This document shows, one piece after another, positions 60,837-64,000 of a DNA stretch of 64,000 bases. The translations under genes and the position numbers were made by a program. Positions within the stretch are counted from its first letter, which is position 1. Every line of letters begins with the position of its first letter. The stretch spans positions 61,962 through 125,961 of the forward strand of contig CAYXDC010000002.1 in the NCBI GenBank assembly GCA_964463505.1, in the 5' to 3' direction. The notes under the pieces are model-generated. The model was not told where the DNA came from. It worked only from the letters and a program-made list of their open reading frames with translations, and did no database searches. The stretch comes from JAJZSS01 sp964463505. Its GTDB lineage: Bacteria > Chloroflexota > Anaerolineae > Anaerolineales > UBA4823.

Positions 60837-61514
60837 TCATGGTGTATGCGTGCCGTGCGGCGTTTCTCCCTCTTCAGCCAGCGGCTGGCCTTTTTGCTGC
60901 AACAGAGCCTCCATCAGGTCAATTTCTAATACCTGGGCATCTACCATGGATTGCGCCAGGGCGCGCACCTCAAGCCTGCGCGCTTGCTCCAGGGCTGCCT
61001 GCCCCATGTCCACCCCGCTGCGGTGGTGGGTGATCATTAACTGCAAAAAGAGGATGTCTGCCTCTATACCTTCAATCTCTCGCAATTGATTGAGCTGCTC
61101 TGGTGAAGCCATGCCAGGCATGAGACCGGTGACTGGCATTCCCATCCAGGTCATCGCTGGTTCTGTGCTGGCGATGGGGTACCCCCACGTATTCAGCCAG
61201 CCTTGCATCTGACCAATTTGTGCCTGCTGGGTTAGTAAGATGTCTAGAGCTATTTGGCGCAGCTCTGGATCGGCAGTACGATCCCGTATGAGGGTCGCCA
61301 TATCTACCGCTTGTGCATGGTGCGTGATCATATCACGTGCAAATCCAACCTCTGGCGAATCCATGCCGGGTCCTGGTTCCCGGCGTGTGCCCAGCCAAAA
61401 GCCAATGACGCCCACCAAGAGAGAGAACACCATCCATGTCAGCAGCCCTGGTGTGCTGCCGGTAGACCGGGAGCTGGTTACGTTTTGCTCATCAAGCAGT
61501 GCTTCGTCTGCCAT
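60837..61514 (-). CDS. DUF305 membrane-anchored protein
   Basis: The protein has 225 residues from the ATG at 61514. One transmembrane helix (LLTWMVFSLLVGVIGFW, about residues 26-42) is followed by a periplasmic or external ferritin-like helical domain. Two repeats of the DUF305 hallmark appear: FARDMITHHAQAVDM and LQLMITHHRSGVDM, each with paired His and Met likely to bind metal such as copper. The function of DUF305 is unsettled. It begins 8 bases after the DUF3105 gene stop, so the two form an operon; the pairing of DUF305 with DUF3105 is common. Confidence 0.83.
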   Translation of the reverse strand: MADEALLDEQNVTSSRSTGSTPGLLTWMVFSLLVGVIGFWLGTRREPGPGMDSPEVGFARDMITHHAQAVDMATLIRDRTADPELRQIALDILLTQQAQIGQMQGWLNTWGYPIASTEPAMTWMGMPVTGLMPGMASPEQLNQLREIEGIEADILFLQLMITHHRSGVDMGQAALEQARRLEVRALAQSMVDAQVLEIDLMEALLQQKGQPLAEEGETPHGTHTP

Positions 61515-61522
61515 TGGAAAAC

Positions 61523-62295
61523 CTAACTGGGTTGTCCCACGCCGCCTGTGCACGGGGCGCCGGGTTCGGGGCCAAATGGGTTTTGCTCATATTTCTGGAT
61601 GAAATCCGCCAAGCGAGGATCATCTGCACGATCGAGTGTAAGCTGGTAGCCCCACGCAGATGCCACGATTGGGCTGGTTAACTCCGGGTAGGGACTTAAG
61701 AGCCGGTGACTGCTCTGGCGGGTGAGAGTCTGCAGGGTCTGTAACTCACTCTCAGCCAGGTCAGGCTGGTAGGTGATCCAGATCACGCCATGTTCGAGCG
61801 AGTGAACCGCATTTTCATTCGGTATNNNNNNNNNNNNNNNNNNNNNNNNNNNNNNNNNNNNNNNNNNNNNNNNNNNNNNNNNNNNNNNNNNNNNNNNNNN
61901 NNNNNNNNNNNNNNNNNNNNNNNNNAGGTGATCCAGATCACGCCATGTTCGAGCGAGTGAACCGCATTTTCATTCGGTATGGGTGTGGTATATACACCGC
62001 AATTTTGCCAGGCGGCATTGTGCGCGCCGCCTACAGGCGGGGTCTGAGCGTAATTAACCGATTCGGTGGTATGGCTGCGGTCCAGGTTGGAGAAGGTTTG
62101 AACTCCTTCAATTGGGCCTATTGCCCTGGAAGAATTGTTATTGACCACCAGGATCACTACAAGAATTAAAAGTCCTCCTACAGCACTGATACCGATAATA
62201 GTAGGGGTATTATTCCGCCTGGATCGATTGCGTTGCTTTGCATAGCGCTGTGCTTTATTCTTTCCGGGTGAAGCTTTGCCAGATGTTGTTGCCAT
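61523..62295 (-). CDS. DUF3105 membrane protein, split by an assembly gap
   Basis: The ATG at 62295 opens a basic N-terminus (KNKAQRYAKQRNRSRRN), then one membrane helix (IIGISAVGGLLILVVILVV), then DUF3105 sequence with YAQTPPVGGAHNAAW, CGVYTTPIPNENAV and HSLEHGVIWITY. The frame appears broken by 100 N. The flanks of the gap are the same 55 bases, so removing one copy and the N restores a continuous 205-residue protein ending GAPCTGGVGQPS. It would lie in the cell envelope; function is unknown. It is the first gene of the operon with DUF305. Confidence 0.85.
61771..61980. other. Scaffold gap flanked by an exact 55-base duplication
   Basis: Bases 61771-61825 and 61926-61980 are identical, and 61826-61925 are 100 N. 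The total artefact length is 155 bases. Removing it leaves the DUF3105 gene in frame (618 bases). A 55-base overlap is what an assembler using a word size of 55 would leave at contig ends. Confidence 0.95.
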
Positions 62296-62515
62296 GGCTT
62301 GGTCCTTTCGTGTTGATCATTGGCTTCTATACCATTCCCACTTGTGAGCCGGGAGTATGATGATTAGGCATCCACAGTTCCTAATATAATGTATAAATCT
62401 TACCTTATTTAGAATATTTCATTAGAAATCAAGCATGTGGGATAATTGGGATAGCATAAGAGCCGGGAAAAACAATAAGCGCTAACAATACCCATCGTTA
62501 ATGGCTAAGGTGATT

Positions 62516-63208
62516 ATGGAAAAACAAGAAAGTTCATCCGGGATACGCGGAGTTCTCTTACACTATCACCCCTCCGCATTCTTGCTTGTTGCACAATTGC
62601 TGCTGCTGATCTTATATGCGGTGTTTGATGGGCTTCACAGTGAGCGGGCATTCATCAGTGCATTGGGTGTGATGATCCTGGTGCTGGTGGTCTGGGTCGT
62701 CAGCCACAGCCCTGGTGTGGATTGGATTGCATGGCTGCTCGCCATCCCGGCTTTTGTTTTAGCGCTCTTGTCAGCGTTTACCACCAATTCAAACTTGTTG
62801 GTAATGTCATCGTTGTTAGACGCGGCCTTATATTTTTTTGCGGCTGGCAGCCTCATCGCTTACATGTTGGAGGATTATGTTGTAACGATCGACGAATTGT
62901 TCGCTGCCGGCGCCACTTTCACCTTGCTTGCCTGGGGATTTGCCTACTCGTATTTAGTGGTTGAGATTTTAGTGCCAGGAAGTTTTGTCGGGCCGTTGAA
63001 TCTGGACCGTCCGGCAACATTTATTGAGTTGTTGTTCGTCAGCTTCACCAATTTGTCGGCGACCGGTTTGAGTGATATCGTGCCTGCCAGCACACCGGCG
63101 CGAGTGCTGATCATGCTCGAACAATTTGCTGGGGTGGGTTATATTACGATCGTCATTTCCAGGCTGATTGGGTTAATGGGCAAGCGACAGATCCGCAAAC
63201 AAGGATAA
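62516..63208 (+). CDS. Ion-channel-like membrane protein with an unusual pore motif
   Basis: The protein has 230 residues and about six hydrophobic segments with a final pore-loop layout (ELLFVSFTNLSATGLSDIVP, then a helix with LEQFAGVGYITIVISRLIGL), the pattern of two-helix potassium channel (Ion_trans_2) modules. At the selectivity filter TGLSD occupies the place of TVGYGD, so it may not be potassium-selective or may not conduct. The ATG at 62516 has AAGG 6 bases upstream; a further ATG at 62501 is possible. Its neighbour is divergent. The role is unknown. Confidence 0.75.
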   Translation: MEKQESSSGIRGVLLHYHPSAFLLVAQLLLLILYAVFDGLHSERAFISALGVMILVLVVWVVSHSPGVDWIAWLLAIPAFVLALLSAFTTNSNLLVMSSLLDAALYFFAAGSLIAYMLEDYVVTIDELFAAGATFTLLAWGFAYSYLVVEILVPGSFVGPLNLDRPATFIELLFVSFTNLSATGLSDIVPASTPARVLIMLEQFAGVGYITIVISRLIGLMGKRQIRKQG

Positions 63209-63241
63209 AAATCGCTGCGGCAGGTTAAGCGAAAATAGATA

Positions 63242-63273
63242 AAAGCGCTTTCCACTCACAGAAAGCGCTTTTA
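63242..63273. terminator. Bidirectional terminator after the channel-like gene
   Basis: AAAAGCGCTTTC (63242-63253) and GAAAGCGCTTTT (63262-63273) form a perfect 12-bp stem with an 8-base loop. Each arm has A or T at its outer end, so it may stop transcription from both convergent genes (channel-like on the plus strand and lysine-rich on the minus strand). Confidence 0.78.
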
Positions 63274-63310
63274 AGTTATAAGCAATGCTGCTGGGCCGGT
63301 GAATTAATAA

Positions 63311-63877
63311 TCAGCCTTCAGCTTGAGAGGCTTCGACTGTTGTCGTGCGGGTTTTCTTCTTGGGTTTTTTCTTGGTCGCAGTCTCTTGCTTACTGCTTTT
63401 GGCGGTGGGCTTCTTCTTTTTTACCGCGGGCTTGGAGGCAGTTGTCTTGGGCTTGGTAGTCGTTTTCTTTTTCTTCGGCTTTTTCTTGCGCCGAGGCTTC
63501 TTTTTCTCGGCTGCATCCGCGCCGGTTAACTCGCTGATAGATGGGAGCAGCTTGACCAGCAGCATGGAGATCAGCTTGGCTGCTACCGGAGAGAGCTTGA
63601 ACTTGGTTTCCAGGAACTTTGCTACCTCATTCTTTGCTGAAGCCTTGCTGCGCGTCACAGCCGAGCGGGTGATATCGAGTAAGTCGCCCTCACCAGTGAG
63701 GAACTCATTCACTGCTTTATCTACCAACCCTCCGGACTGCCCCGCCGCAGCTTTCAGGCTGGCGATCAAAATATTATTGTTTTGCTCAGCGGAGCTTTTT
63801 CCACCCAGTCCCAGGGAATCTTCCAGTTCATCAGGGATCATTTGCGAGAACAAATCAGGTAGTGATTTTTCATCCAT
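63311..63877 (-). CDS. Protein with DUF937-like N-terminus and a lysine-rich histone H1-like tail
   Basis: The protein has 188 residues from the ATG at 63877. The first 120 residues are mainly helical, with AAGQSGGLVDKAVNEFL and LSPVAAKLISMLLVKLLPS, weakly like DUF937/YidB-type proteins. The last 65 residues are a basic, low-complexity tail of Lys, Thr, Pro and Ala (for example PRRKKKPKKKKTTTKPK), typical of DNA-binding or nucleoid-associated tails of the H1 type. A GTG at 63895 could add six residues but would place the start inside an inverted repeat. Role is inferred from composition only. Confidence 0.65.
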   Translation of the reverse strand: MDEKSLPDLFSQMIPDELEDSLGLGGKSSAEQNNNILIASLKAAAGQSGGLVDKAVNEFLTGEGDLLDITRSAVTRSKASAKNEVAKFLETKFKLSPVAAKLISMLLVKLLPSISELTGADAAEKKKPRRKKKPKKKKTTTKPKTTASKPAVKKKKPTAKSSKQETATKKKPKKKTRTTTVEASQAEG

Positions 63878-63893
63878 TGAATTATTTCTAGTC

Positions 63894-63932
63894 ACCTGAC
63901 AGTTTGATTCAGGTCGACTAAAACTGTCAGGT
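63894..63932 (-). promoter_or_regulatory. 12-bp inverted repeat upstream of the lysine-rich protein
   Basis: ACCTGACAGTTT (63894-63905) and AAACTGTCAGGT (63921-63932) are exact reverse complements with a 15-base spacer. They lie just upstream of the minus-strand ATG at 63877. The symmetry suggests an operator or an RNA hairpin in the leader; no protein is known to bind it. Confidence 0.5.
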
Positions 63933-64000
63933 AACCAGTAAATTTAAAATCGTTGTATTTTACTTGGCAATATGCGTCATCTCGGATGCCCGATTCCTTT

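Noticed and set aside
61926..62169. Separate plus-strand ORF of 74 codons crossing the gap edge
   Set aside because: It lies antisense to the DUF3105 gene and begins in the duplicated artefact sequence.

Overview
The window looks like a chromosomal scaffold from a metagenome-assembled or draft genome of the phylum Chloroflexota, most likely class Anaerolineae. This is an inference from gene content: a SARP/BTAD-type ATPase regulator, a bacterial GH3-family protein, a fused E1 keto-acid dehydrogenase, split B12-dependent acyl-CoA mutase genes, and an archaeal-style mevalonate entry cluster (HMG-CoA synthase, thiolase-like protein, DUF35 protein, class II HMG-CoA reductase). No rRNA, tRNA or CRISPR array was recognised. 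One 100-N scaffold gap lies at 61826-61925. It is flanked by an exact 55-base duplication, so it is an assembly join and not biology.

Layout. 1-3.3 kb: a 3'-truncated SARP/BTAD regulator on the minus strand, diverging across CGTAACG repeats from an anti-sigma kinase and anti-sigma antagonist pair. 3.4-10.3 kb: a phytoene-desaturase-like flavoprotein, an MFS transporter, an AI-2E exporter, a conserved protein of unclear function, a small membrane protein and a GH3-family protein. 10.4-15 kb: a tightly packed operon of B12-binding mutase subunit, meaB, GNAT acetyltransferase, prs, mutM and a membrane-anchored unknown. 15-27.6 kb: adenosine deaminase, a very large SecA (about 1380 residues), dnaE, a phosphofructokinase with PPi-type signatures, and the large subunit of the acyl-CoA mutase. 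27.8 kb: the remains of an ISAs1-type transposase.

28.1-35.4 kb is an envelope polysaccharide operon: wecC, wecB, a hexapeptide acetyltransferase, three GT4 glycosyltransferases and an FkbM methyltransferase. It converges on the primary-type sigma factor gene at 35.4-36.6 kb. 36.8-43.2 kb is a minus-strand branched-chain keto-acid dehydrogenase operon (E3, E2, fused E1) with a canonical thiolase, followed by a TrmH-type rRNA methyltransferase and a GAF-GAF histidine kinase. 46-50.2 kb holds HMG-CoA reductase, archaeal-type HMG-CoA synthase, a thiolase-like protein that has lost its catalytic residues, and a DUF35 protein.

50.2-63.9 kb is an accessory region of mostly single genes: a frameshifted DUF1905 gene, SnoaL-like, VOC and nucleotidyltransferase-like proteins, two isochorismatase-fold hydrolases, a GH13 branching-type enzyme, a BaiN/HI0933-like flavoprotein, an ABC exporter, DUF305 and DUF3105 proteins, an ion-channel-like protein and a lysine-rich-tailed protein. 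Three copies of a terminator-like hairpin repeat punctuate 50.2-51.5 kb.

How the genes may work together. The keto-acid dehydrogenase would make branched-chain acyl-CoAs such as isobutyryl-CoA. The mutase carries Phe89 and Gln207, the pair associated with isobutyryl-CoA mutase and not methylmalonyl-CoA mutase, so it may convert isobutyryl-CoA to butyryl-CoA, which could then enter beta-oxidation ending at the canonical thiolase. The same thiolase could supply acetoacetyl-CoA to the mevalonate cluster, whose own thiolase-like subunit appears catalytically dead. These links are inferences from motifs and gene order.
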